A stretch of DNA of 64,000 bases from Paraburkholderia caledonica NBRC 102488. GTDB taxonomy: Bacteria; Pseudomonadota; Gammaproteobacteria; Burkholderiales; Burkholderiaceae. This document shows positions 25,591 to 34,580 of this stretch, in pieces. Both the position numbers and the translations under genes were made by a program. The stretch is taken from positions 1 through 64,000 of the forward strand of contig NZ_BAYE01000007.1 in the NCBI RefSeq assembly GCF_000685095.1. The letters run 5' to 3'. Position 1 is the first letter of the stretch. Every line of letters begins with the position of its first letter. Under the pieces are notes generated by a model, which did not search any database, was not told the origin of the DNA, and saw nothing but the letters and a program-made list of their open reading frames with translations.

Positions 25591-28155
25591 ATGAGCCATT
25601 CTGAAGGCCATATTGTTTTGCTGGCGCCGATGACCGGTCCGGTCGTGCCGCTCGCGAACGTGCCCGACCCGGTGTTTTCGGGCGGCATGTTCGGCGACGG
25701 GATCGGCGTCGATCCGCTCGAGGGCCGACTCGTCGCGCCGTGCGAGGGAACGGTCACCCATCTTGCGCGCACCGGCCACGCTGTGACGCTGGCCACAGCG
25801 GAGGGCGCCGAGATTCTGCTGCATATCGGTATCGACACTGTCGAGCTGAACGGCAAAGGCTTTGCGCCGATGGTCGAGCAGGGCGCATACGTGCATGCCG
25901 GTGACGTGCTGATCGAGTTCGATCAGGATCAGATTGCCTTGCATGCGCCGAGCCTTGTTTCTGTCATCGCTATAGCAAACTCCGACGCGTTCGAAATCGT
26001 CGAGCGCGCGCAGGGCGGCATGCTGAAGGCGGGTGAAACGCCGCTGTTGTTGCTGCGTCCTCGCGCCGGTGCGGCGGCCGACGCGTCTCGTCAGTTGAGC
26101 GCAACGAGCGTGACCGAAGAAGCGCGCGCGCAAGTCACACTGGTTCACGCGGGCGGCCTTCATGCGCGGCCGGCAGCGCGTGCTCGTGAAGTGGCGCGCG
26201 GTTTCGATGCGCGTGTGGAGGTGCGTTACGACGGGCGCAAGGCGGCAATAGAAAGCGTGGTTGGACTGCTGGGACTCGGCGCGGGTCAGGGCGCGACGGT
26301 GGAGCTACTCGGTGTGGGGCCGCAAGCCCGAGCCGCCGTAGACGCGATCGCTGACGAACTGACGCGCGAGGCGCACGGCGAAGTCGAAGAGAAGCCGGCG
26401 CGGCAAAGTTCGCCCGCGCCGCAAACCGTGACACCGGCGGCGGGCGAGACTCTCGCGCCGAACACGCTCGCCGGCGTCTGCGCGGCGCCGGGCCTGGCAA
26501 TCGGCAAGCTGGTGCGCTGGGACGACGCGGACATCGATCCGCCCGAACAGGCAAGCGGCACGTCGGCTGCGGAAAGCCGCCTGCTCGACAAGGCGATTGC
26601 GACCGTCGACGCCGACCTCGGCACGACGGTGCGCGACGCGTCGCAACGCGGCGCGGTCGGCGAAGCAGGTATTTTCGCGGTACATCGTGTGCTGCTCGAA
26701 GACCCCACGCTGCTCGACGCCGCGCGCGATCTGATCAGTCTCGGCAAGAGCGCGGGCTTTGCGTGGCGCGAAGCGATCCGTGCACAGATAGCCATCCTTA
26801 CTAATATCGAAGACGCGTTGCTCGCCGAGCGTGCCGCCGACCTGCGCGACATCGAGAAACGCGTGCTGCGTGCGCTCGGCTATACGAATGCCGCGGCGCG
26901 AACGCTTCCGGAGGAAGCAGTGCTTGCCGCGGAAGAGTTCACGCCATCCGATTTGTCCGCACTGGATCGCTCGCGTGTCACGGCTCTCGTGATGGCGCGC
27001 GGCGGTGCGACGTCGCACGCGGCGATTCTCGCGCGGCAGGCGGGCATTCCCGCGCTGGTGGCCATGGGCGATGCGCTGTATGCGATTCCCGAAGGCACGC
27101 AGGTCGTGGTGAACGCGACCACGGGTCGGCTGGAATTTGCGCCGACGGAGCTCGATGTCGAGCGCGCGCGACTCGAGCGCAGCCGCCTCGCGGGTGTGCG
27201 CGAAGCGAATCGCCGTAAGTCGCAAGAAGCTGCGGTCACGGCCGATGGCCGCGCGATCGAAGTCGCCGCGAACATCGCGACGCTTGACGACGCAAAAACG
27301 GCCGTGGAAAACGGCGCGGACTCGGTCGGCCTGCTGCGCACCGAACTGCTATTCATTCACCGTGCAGCCGCGCCGACCACGGACGAGCATCGGCAGAGCT
27401 ATCAAGGCATTGTCGACGCATTGAACGGTCGCACCGCGATCATCCGCACGCTCGACGTCGGCGCGGACAAGGAAGTCGACTACCTCACGCTGCCGCCGGA
27501 GCCGAACCCCGCGCTCGGCTTGCGCGGCATTCGCCTCGCGCAGGTGCGCCCCGACCTGCTCGACGATCAGCTGCGCGGCCTGCTCTCCGTAAAGCCGTTT
27601 GGCGCCGTGCGCATTTTGTTGCCGATGGTGACCGATGTCGGCGAGCTGATCCGGATCCGCAAACGAATCGACGAATTCGCTCGCGAGTTAGGCCGCACGG
27701 AACCGATCGAGGTCGGCGTGATGATCGAGGTGCCGTCGGCGGCGCTGCTTGCCGACCAACTGTCGCAACACGCGGACTTCCTGTCGATCGGCACCAACGA
27801 CCTGACGCAATACACGCTTGCCATGGACCGCTGTCAGGCCGACCTCGCCGCACAGGCAGACGGTCTGCATCCGGCCGTGCTGCGGCTAATCGCAGCGACC
27901 GTGCAAGGCGCGAGCAAGCATGGCAAATGGGTCGGTGTATGCGGCGCGCTGGCGGGCGATCCGCTTGCGATGCCGCTGCTTGTCGGCCTCGGCGTAACCG
28001 AGCTTTCGGTGGACCCGGTTTCGGTGCCGGGCATCAAGGCGCGGGTGCGCGACCTCGATTATCAACTGTGCCGTCAACGCGCGCAGGATGCGCTGGCGCT
28101 CGAATCGGCGCAGGCGGTAAGAGCAGTAAGCCGCGAAACGTGGCCGTTGGACTGA
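25591..28155 (+). CDS. Fused PTS protein EIIA(Glc-type)-HPr-Enzyme I
   Basis: 854 residues from the ATG at 25591 (GAGGAG nine bases upstream). Three phosphotransferase modules in one chain: EIIA (1-155, phosphohistidine H78 in ILLHIGIDT), HPr (about 180-265, H191 in GGLHARPAA), and Enzyme I (about 295-854, H476 in GGATSHAAI, PEP-binding TNDLTQYTLAMDR and CGALAGDP). It takes phosphate from PEP and passes it internally towards the EIIB of the next gene. S222 corresponds to HPr Ser46. All phosphate carriers needed for this sugar route are thus in one protein except EIIB. Confidence 0.95.
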   Translation: MSHSEGHIVLLAPMTGPVVPLANVPDPVFSGGMFGDGIGVDPLEGRLVAPCEGTVTHLARTGHAVTLATAEGAEILLHIGIDTVELNGKGFAPMVEQGAYVHAGDVLIEFDQDQIALHAPSLVSVIAIANSDAFEIVERAQGGMLKAGETPLLLLRPRAGAAADASRQLSATSVTEEARAQVTLVHAGGLHARPAARAREVARGFDARVEVRYDGRKAAIESVVGLLGLGAGQGATVELLGVGPQARAAVDAIADELTREAHGEVEEKPARQSSPAPQTVTPAAGETLAPNTLAGVCAAPGLAIGKLVRWDDADIDPPEQASGTSAAESRLLDKAIATVDADLGTTVRDASQRGAVGEAGIFAVHRVLLEDPTLLDAARDLISLGKSAGFAWREAIRAQIAILTNIEDALLAERAADLRDIEKRVLRALGYTNAAARTLPEEAVLAAEEFTPSDLSALDRSRVTALVMARGGATSHAAILARQAGIPALVAMGDALYAIPEGTQVVVNATTGRLEFAPTELDVERARLERSRLAGVREANRRKSQEAAVTADGRAIEVAANIATLDDAKTAVENGADSVGLLRTELLFIHRAAAPTTDEHRQSYQGIVDALNGRTAIIRTLDVGADKEVDYLTLPPEPNPALGLRGIRLAQVRPDLLDDQLRGLLSVKPFGAVRILLPMVTDVGELIRIRKRIDEFARELGRTEPIEVGVMIEVPSAALLADQLSQHADFLSIGTNDLTQYTLAMDRCQADLAAQADGLHPAVLRLIAATVQGASKHGKWVGVCGALAGDPLAMPLLVGLGVTELSVDPVSVPGIKARVRDLDYQLCRQRAQDALALESAQAVRAVSRETWPLD

Positions 28156-28227
28156 ACCCCGCACGGTGCGCAACGCTACATAACTCAACGACGTCCGTCG
28201 ACAACGAGACAAGGATTGGAGGTATCA

Positions 28228-30033
28228 ATGGATGGGAATCCGTTTCTGAAGATTCAGCGCCTGGGACGCGCGCTGATGCTGCCTATCGCGGTGCTGCCGG
28301 TTGCCGGCCTGCTGCTGCGCCTCGGCCAGCCCGATGTGTTCAACATCAAGATGATCGCCGACGCCGGCGGCGCGATCTTCGACAACCTGCCGCTGCTGTT
28401 TGCAATCGGCGTGGCGGTCGGCTTCGCGAAGGACAACAACGGTGTCGCGGGTCTCGCGGGCGCGATCGGCTATCTGATCGAAGTCGCGGTAATGAAGGAC
28501 ATCAACGACAAGCTCAACATGGGCGTGTTGTCGGGGATCGTGGCGGGTATCGTGGCCGGCTTGCTATACAACCGCTACAAGGACATCAAGCTGCCGGACT
28601 ACCTGGCGTTCTTCGGAGGGAAACGCTTCGTGCCGATCGTCACGGGCGTGGTCTGTCTCGCGCTCGGCATTCTGTTCGGCTATGTGTGGCAACCGGTGCA
28701 GAGCGTGATCGATACAGCCGGCCATTGGCTGACCACGGCGGGCGCGCTCGGCGCATTCGTGTTCGGCGTGCTGAACCGGCTGCTGCTCGTGACGGGTTTG
28801 CATCACATCCTCAATTCGCTGACGTGGTTCGTGTTCGGCACCTTCACGCCGCCGGGCGGCGTTGCCGTGACGGGCGACCTGCATCGCTTCTTCGCCGGCG
28901 ATCCGACTGCCGGAACGTTCATGACGGGCTTCTTCCCGGTCATGATGTTCGGCTTGCCGGCCGCGTGTCTCGCGATGTTCCATGAAGCGCCGAAGGAGCG
29001 CCGCGCGATTGTGGGCGGTCTGCTGTTTTCGATGGCGCTTACGTCGTTTCTGACGGGCGTCACGGAGCCGATCGAGTTCAGCTTCATGTTTCTCGCGCCG
29101 GTGCTGTACGTGATCCATGCGCTGTTGACGGGTCTTGCCCTCGCGATCTGTTCGGCGCTCGGCATTCACCTCGGCTTCACGTTTTCCGCGGGCGCGATCG
29201 ACTACGTGTTGAACTACGGCCTTTCGACCAAGGGCTGGCTGGCCATCCCGGTCGGCATCGTGTATGCGGTGGTGTACTACGGCCTGTTCCGCTTCTTCAT
29301 CCGCAAGTTCAACATGGCGACGCCGGGCCGCGAACCCGCCGCTGCCGACGAGCAAGCCGATTCGTTCGCGGCCGGCGGTTTCGTTTCGCCCGTGGCAGGC
29401 GCTGCCGTCCCGCGCGCGCAGCGTTATATCGCGGCGCTCGGCGGCGCGGCGAATCTCTCGTTGGTGGATGCGTGCACGACCCGTCTGCGTCTGTCCGTCG
29501 TGGACTCCAGCAAGGTGTCGGAAAACGAACTGAAGACCATCGGCGCGCGCGGCGTGCTCAAGCGCGGCACGACGAACGTGCAAGTCATTATCGGGCCGGA
29601 AGCGGACATCATCGCTGATGAAATTCGGACTGCGATGGAGCGGGGCGGCAACGATGCAGGTGCGGTGAAGCTGGCTGCCTCCGCTGCTGCGGTTTTGACT
29701 TCGGCTGCAACTTCGGCGGCGGGTGGTGTGGTTGCTGCGGGCGGTGCTTCGGCAGCCGCAAATGGTCCGCTCGATCCCGATCCATTGCGTTGGCTGGCGG
29801 TGTTCGGCGGCGCCGGCAACGTGAAGTCGCTCGACGCCGTGGCGGCGACGCGTCTGCGTATCGTCGTTCAGGATCCGTCGGCGGTGGATCGTCAGCGTCT
29901 CGCGACACTCGACACGGCGTGGGTTGCGGCGGATACGTTCCATATCGTCGTCGGCGATGCGGCGCGGCGTTACGCGGAAGCACTGGCAACTCGCCTGCCG
30001 CCCAGCGGCGGCGCGGCGCCTTTGCCTGCGTGA
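28228..30033 (+). CDS. nagE: GlcNAc-type PTS permease EIIC-EIIB with a second degenerate EIIB domain
   Basis: 601 residues; GGAGG site before the ATG at 28228. The membrane EIIC domain (1-365) carries the sugar-site glutamate E280 in GVTEPIEFSF. The first EIIB domain (about 395-472) has the phosphocysteine C416 in VDACTTRLRL. After an Ala/Gly/Ser-rich linker a second EIIB-like domain (about 517-590) repeats the fold but has LDAVAATRLRI, so the cysteine is gone. The protein imports and phosphorylates the sugar, probably N-acetylglucosamine given nagA. EIIA comes from the fused protein upstream. Confidence 0.9.
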   Translation: MDGNPFLKIQRLGRALMLPIAVLPVAGLLLRLGQPDVFNIKMIADAGGAIFDNLPLLFAIGVAVGFAKDNNGVAGLAGAIGYLIEVAVMKDINDKLNMGVLSGIVAGIVAGLLYNRYKDIKLPDYLAFFGGKRFVPIVTGVVCLALGILFGYVWQPVQSVIDTAGHWLTTAGALGAFVFGVLNRLLLVTGLHHILNSLTWFVFGTFTPPGGVAVTGDLHRFFAGDPTAGTFMTGFFPVMMFGLPAACLAMFHEAPKERRAIVGGLLFSMALTSFLTGVTEPIEFSFMFLAPVLYVIHALLTGLALAICSALGIHLGFTFSAGAIDYVLNYGLSTKGWLAIPVGIVYAVVYYGLFRFFIRKFNMATPGREPAAADEQADSFAAGGFVSPVAGAAVPRAQRYIAALGGAANLSLVDACTTRLRLSVVDSSKVSENELKTIGARGVLKRGTTNVQVIIGPEADIIADEIRTAMERGGNDAGAVKLAASAAAVLTSAATSAAGGVVAAGGASAAANGPLDPDPLRWLAVFGGAGNVKSLDAVAATRLRIVVQDPSAVDRQRLATLDTAWVAADTFHIVVGDAARRYAEALATRLPPSGGAAPLPA

Positions 30034-30131
30034 CTGAACAGGTGTGGCGGCGAAGCGCTCAAGGCGCTTCGTGCCACGCCGCGATGCGGTTAGCGCGGGT
30101 CAACTGAACGCCCGACCAGCAGCGCAATAAG

Positions 30132-30170
30132 AAAGCGGCACCTCGATCCGAGGTGCCGCTTTGCGTTTAC
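30132..30170 (+). terminator. Intrinsic terminator after nagE
   Basis: A perfect 14-bp stem (30132-30145 with 30149-30162) around a three-base loop, ending TTT then GCGTTT. The flanking A and T bases let it work in both directions; it would end the nag operon. Confidence 0.75.
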
Positions 30171-30269
30171 CGGCGCCATGCCGGACACACTACTCGTTAG
30201 TGTGCTGTACGCCGACCCTTCTCGCGTAGCCGGCGCATGTTCATCTGTCGCAGCGCGGGAACGACGCAT

Positions 30270-30304
30270 AAAAAAAGCCCCGCCGTCTTGCGAGGCAGGG
30301 CTTG
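30270..30304 (-). terminator. Intrinsic terminator after rpoH
   Basis: On the minus strand a GC-rich stem (AAGCCCTGCC pairing with GGCGGGGCTT, one mismatch) is followed by a run of seven T. It lies 66 bases past the rpoH stop. The 336-base gap from 30034 to 30369 holds this and the nagE terminator, and no gene. Confidence 0.8.
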
Positions 30305-30369
30305 CGACTTCAGCGCTTCTTTTTGGGTCAACCGGGCTTGCACCACGCCGATGTGACCGCTAGCGTGCG

Positions 30370-31305
<936 letters not shown>

Positions 31306-31366
31306 GTTTAAAGCTCCTTTGGAATCAGGCAAAAGCTTGTTCAGGTAACGACTCCAGCGTTGGATG

Positions 31367-31393
31367 TTAGCACTCTCGATTTCCGAGTGCTAA
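31367..31393. promoter_or_regulatory. CIRCE operator (HrcA binding site) upstream of rpoH
   Basis: TTAGCACTC at 31367-31375, a nine-base spacer, and GAGTGCTAA at 31385-31393. Both arms match the CIRCE consensus at all nine positions. On the rpoH strand TTGGAT lies upstream, and a weak -10-like GTATTA abuts the element. HrcA would repress rpoH in the absence of stress. Confidence 0.93.
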
Positions 31394-31664
31394 TACTTAG
31401 AGCCCATAGGGGCATCCAAGTTCCGTTGTTTCCTATTGAATTTCAACTTTCAATAGTCATCATACTCGCCTTTGACGGCCAGCGCTGGTGCCGTAGAAAT
31501 TACCTAACGAAGTCCATTCATTCTTACTTTCGACCGATTTTTTCAATTTATGATGTATGTAATTGCGAAAATTTAAATTTCTTAACAGGATCCACCGCCT
31601 TCAGATTGTCTTTAGAATACGCAAACTGTTACAGAATGTTCAACTTGCTGAGCTCGGGTATCAG
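31394..31664. other. AT-rich region between CIRCE and the PagL-like gene
   Basis: Much richer in A and T than its surroundings, especially 31495-31590. It contains the 31433-31456 inverted repeat and A/T tracts near 31538-31585. It must contain the PagL-like gene promoter and possibly the rpoH -35; I could not place a confident -35/-10 pair. Open frames here are not credible genes. Confidence 0.6.
31433..31456. repeat. Perfect 8-8-8 inverted repeat, candidate operator
   Basis: CTATTGAA (31433-31440), eight-base spacer, TTCAATAG (31449-31456). It lies between the divergent rpoH and PagL-like genes and is distinct from CIRCE. There is no T-run suggesting a terminator, so a protein-binding site is more likely. 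The regulator is unknown. Confidence 0.6.
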
Positions 31665-32228
31665 ATGGACAACAAAAAGAATGTCTTCCGTGGTCTGGCT
31701 CTAAAAGCTGCATGCGCGGCTCTGCTGCTTACTCTTTCCGGCGTTGCTGCCGCCGATCAGTTCGGAGTCCAGGTCACCGGGGCTCTGGGCGATCATCATG
31801 TCAAGAAACTGGACCTCGGCCTCGTGTGGGACCCGAATCTCACGTGGTGGCAGGTCGGCGACTGGCATTTCGCGCTGATCGGCGAGGCCCACGTTGCCTG
31901 GTGGCACACGAACGAAGGCAATGTGCATGAGAACATCGGCGAGATCGGTGTGACGCCTATCATTCGCTTCATTAAAGGATCCGGATCTATCCGGCCTTTC
32001 GTCGAGGCAGGCGTGGGTGTGCGCTTGTTGTCGAGCCCGAGAATTTCTTCGACTTTCACACTGTCCACTGCGTTCCAGTTCGCCGATATGGCGGGCGTGG
32101 GCATACAATTCGGCGGCCATCAGCAGTATCAGGCGGGCTACCGCTTCCAGCATGTTTCGAATGGCGGTATCAAAGAGCCGAATCCTGGTATAAATTTCCA
32201 CCAGCTATACCTGCAATATAACTTCTGA
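31665..32228 (+). CDS. PagL-like lipid A 3-O-deacylase (acyloxyacyl hydrolase family)
   Basis: 187 residues from the ATG at 31665. A signal peptide ends near VAAADQ; the rest is an eight-strand outer-membrane beta-barrel type sequence ending in aromatic F. The PagL-type catalytic region FQHVSNGGIKEPNPG holds H163 and S165, with E171 nearby as a possible third residue. The family removes the 3-position acyl chain of lipid A and so alters innate immune recognition. Upstream DNA is AT-rich, which may mean regulated expression. Confidence 0.85.
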   Translation: MDNKKNVFRGLALKAACAALLLTLSGVAAADQFGVQVTGALGDHHVKKLDLGLVWDPNLTWWQVGDWHFALIGEAHVAWWHTNEGNVHENIGEIGVTPIIRFIKGSGSIRPFVEAGVGVRLLSSPRISSTFTLSTAFQFADMAGVGIQFGGHQQYQAGYRFQHVSNGGIKEPNPGINFHQLYLQYNF

Positions 32229-32271
32229 CGACCGTGGCCGCGTCTGGCTCACCGGTGCAAGGGGCTGAGCA

Positions 32272-32655
32272 ATGGCGGCAAAGACAATCGAGGCGATCCG
32301 CGGGCTGGAACGCGAACGCTTCCGCGCGATGGTCGACGGCGACGGTCAATCGCTCGACGCGCTGCTCGCAGAGAACGTGAGCTACGTGCACACGAACGGC
32401 AAGCGCGAGACGAAGCGGCAGTTCATCGACGGCATTACCGCCGGGCGCCGCCGCTATCGGCAAATCGAAGTGCAGTCGCAAGATGTGCTGCCGGTCGGCC
32501 GCGAAACCTGCGTCGTGACCGGCCGCGCGCTGATCGAGATGGAAGCGAATAGCGGCGCACTGCTTTTTCCGATTGCCTACACGGCGATCCACACGCAGGA
32601 AGACGGCCAATGGCGCCTCATTGCATGGCAGGCGACGCGTTGCGCGATTGAGTGA
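32272..32655 (+). CDS. SnoaL/DUF4440-like (NTF2-fold) protein
   Basis: 127 residues. The pattern of an N-terminal helix with LERERFRAMVDGD, then LLAENVSYVHTNGK and a C-terminal strand GQWRLIAWQATR, fits the NTF2-like cone fold of DUF4440 proteins. Some relatives are small enzymes or binding proteins; no catalytic residue can be assigned. Its stop is three bases from the stop of the convergent ybiB gene. A shared transcript with the PagL-like gene (43-base gap) is possible. Confidence 0.8.
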   Translation: MAAKTIEAIRGLERERFRAMVDGDGQSLDALLAENVSYVHTNGKRETKRQFIDGITAGRRRYRQIEVQSQDVLPVGRETCVVTGRALIEMEANSGALLFPIAYTAIHTQEDGQWRLIAWQATRCAIE

Positions 32656-32658
32656 GCC

Positions 32659-33633
32659 TCAGTGCGCGGGCGTTCGCGCGACGTCGGCAATCAACTCGAC
32701 TTGCCTCTCTATCGCGCTTGGCACCGGCGCCTCGCCGCGCAGCACGGCGCCGATCCATGCCGCTGTCGTCGCGGCATCGCGCGCTTCAGGCAACTCGACC
32801 TCAGGTGCGTCGCGCGACGAGCGCTCATGCGGCACTCGCGTCTCGCAGATCCCGTCATGCAGCCAGTCCACCTGCACCTGACGCCGGGTGTCGGCGACTG
32901 CTTCGCCCTCAGTGCCGCGCGCGAGCAAAGCGCCGCCGGCCGCCGCGTCGGGATGGGTGCTAAATAGCTGCGTGAGGCTGTCCCGATACGGCGGATGCGT
33001 GTAGTTCACGAGACGCAGCCCGGCGGGCGCGAACGGCTGGAGAATCTTGACGAGCGTATGCGTCGAATTGCGCACGCCCATGCGCCGCCGCAGCGCGAGC
33101 AGACGTGCAAGCTTTGGCGCGAGCACGTCGATCGGCGCAAACGCGAGACGGCGCTCTGCGAGGCCGTCTTCAATGTCGTCGTGCGAGGTCGCGTGCGGTA
33201 TCCGCAGATGCGTGAAAATTTCGGCGCTCGTCACGCGGCCAGGATCGTCGGTAATGCCGTGCACGAGAACCGGCACCCCTTCACGCGCCAGCAGCAGCGC
33301 AAGCAGCGGCACGAGGTTCGGCTGTTTGCGCGCGCCGTTATAGCTGGGGATCGATACTGGCCGGAACTCGCCGGGACGCAGATGAACCGGCTCGAACGAC
33401 GCATGGGCGCCTGCCAGCATCGCCGCGAGTTCGTCGGCGGTTTCGCCTTTCACACGATAAGCGAGCAGCACCGCGCCCAGTTCCAGTTCACCGACGCGGC
33501 CGTCGAGCATGGCAGTGTAGAGCGCGCGCGTATCCTCGGCGGTGAGCGCGCGGGCTCCGTTCGGCCCGCGGCCGATTTCCTTGATGAAGCGGGCGCAGGG
33601 GAATGGATTGGCGGTGTCGGCAGAGTCTGTCAT
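32659..33633 (-). CDS. ybiB: DNA-binding protein YbiB (TrpD2 family)
   Basis: 324 residues. Resembles anthranilate phosphoribosyltransferase: an N-terminal helical domain (TAEDTRALYTAMLDG) and the glycosyltransferase-3 core with PSYNGARKQPNL and VLVHGITDDPGRVTS. YbiB-type proteins keep the TrpD fold but bind nucleic acid rather than acting in tryptophan synthesis; E. coli ybiB is linked to the SOS response. Single gene, divergent from the FAH-family gene with 223 bases between them. No LexA box was identified. Confidence 0.85.
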   Translation of the reverse strand: MTDSADTANPFPCARFIKEIGRGPNGARALTAEDTRALYTAMLDGRVGELELGAVLLAYRVKGETADELAAMLAGAHASFEPVHLRPGEFRPVSIPSYNGARKQPNLVPLLALLLAREGVPVLVHGITDDPGRVTSAEIFTHLRIPHATSHDDIEDGLAERRLAFAPIDVLAPKLARLLALRRRMGVRNSTHTLVKILQPFAPAGLRLVNYTHPPYRDSLTQLFSTHPDAAAGGALLARGTEGEAVADTRRQVQVDWLHDGICETRVPHERSSRDAPEVELPEARDAATTAAWIGAVLRGEAPVPSAIERQVELIADVARTPAH

Positions 33634-33856
33634 GAGGGCGATTGACGTGCTGGCGTGCCGCCGTCGGGGCGGTCGCCACGGTATTCAAGGGACGTTCTGG
33701 TGTGAGTATCGCATCTATAGCCGTCCGCCGAGACGCGCGCACTGACGCGTCGCTGTCCCGAACCCGTGCCTGACTTGCGCGCGCCACCTTCTAGCGCGCG
33801 TTACACTCGCTGTTTTATCGCCGCACCGCGGCTCATATCGAAGAACGGAGAACCGG

Positions 33857-34555
33857 ATGAGTTACGTATTTGCACCGGCACCGGTGGTCGCAGTGCCGGT
33901 TGTTGGGTCCAGCGAGCAGTTCCCTGTGCGTCGCATTTATTGCGTCGGCCGCAATTACGAGGCGCATGCCCGCGAGATGGGTCATGATCCGGACCGCGAG
34001 CCACCGTTTTTCTTCAGCAAGCCGGCGGATGCCGTCCTGTATGTCGCGCCGGGCGAGACCGGCGAATTCCCGTATCCGACGCTGTCTAAAAACCTCCACT
34101 TCGAAATGGAACTCGTCGCGGCGATCGGTAAAGGCGGCAAAAATATCTCCGCGGAAAGCGCGCTGGATCACGTCTACGGCTACGCGCTCGGTCTCGATAT
34201 GACGCGCCGCGACCTGCAGGCCGAGGCGAAGAAGCTGGGTCGTCCGTGGGACACCGCAAAGGGTTTCGATCAATCTGCACCGCTCGGCCCGATTCATCCG
34301 GTGTCGAGCGTCGGCCACATCGGGAAGGGCGCGATCTGGCTGTCCGTGAACGGTGAAGAGAAGCAACGCTCGGACGTGTCGCAACTCATCTGGTCCGTGG
34401 GCGAGACCATTGCCTACCTTTCGACGTTGTTCGAGTTGCAGCCGGGTGATCTCATTTTCACCGGCACGCCAGAAGGCGTCGGCGCGGTGGTGCAGGGCGA
34501 CCTGATGAAAGGCGGCGTGGACGGACTGGGCGAATTCAGCGTGCGCGTCGTCTGA
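33857..34555 (+). CDS. Fumarylacetoacetate hydrolase-family protein, probable fumarylpyruvate hydrolase
   Basis: 232 residues with a GGAG site. FAH-fold enzyme with metal-binding acidic residues in HFEMELVAAIG and GYALGLDMTRRDLQ, and the KGFDQSAPLGPI and IFTGTPEGVGAV segments. The next gene encodes a maleylacetoacetate isomerase-type protein 25 bases away. The same pair works at the end of gentisate degradation (fumarylpyruvate) and tyrosine degradation (fumarylacetoacetate). The short single-domain form favours fumarylpyruvate or a related acylpyruvate; no ring-cleavage dioxygenase is in the window. Confidence 0.82.
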   Translation: MSYVFAPAPVVAVPVVGSSEQFPVRRIYCVGRNYEAHAREMGHDPDREPPFFFSKPADAVLYVAPGETGEFPYPTLSKNLHFEMELVAAIGKGGKNISAESALDHVYGYALGLDMTRRDLQAEAKKLGRPWDTAKGFDQSAPLGPIHPVSSVGHIGKGAIWLSVNGEEKQRSDVSQLIWSVGETIAYLSTLFELQPGDLIFTGTPEGVGAVVQGDLMKGGVDGLGEFSVRVV

Positions 34556-34580
34556 AGCAGTTTTGGGAGGAGACAACGAC

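Noticed and set aside
31394..31450. A sigma-32 promoter for rpoH autoregulation (TTGAAA with CCCCTAT)
   Set aside because: The two boxes are 28 bases apart, too far for sigma-32 (about 13-17).
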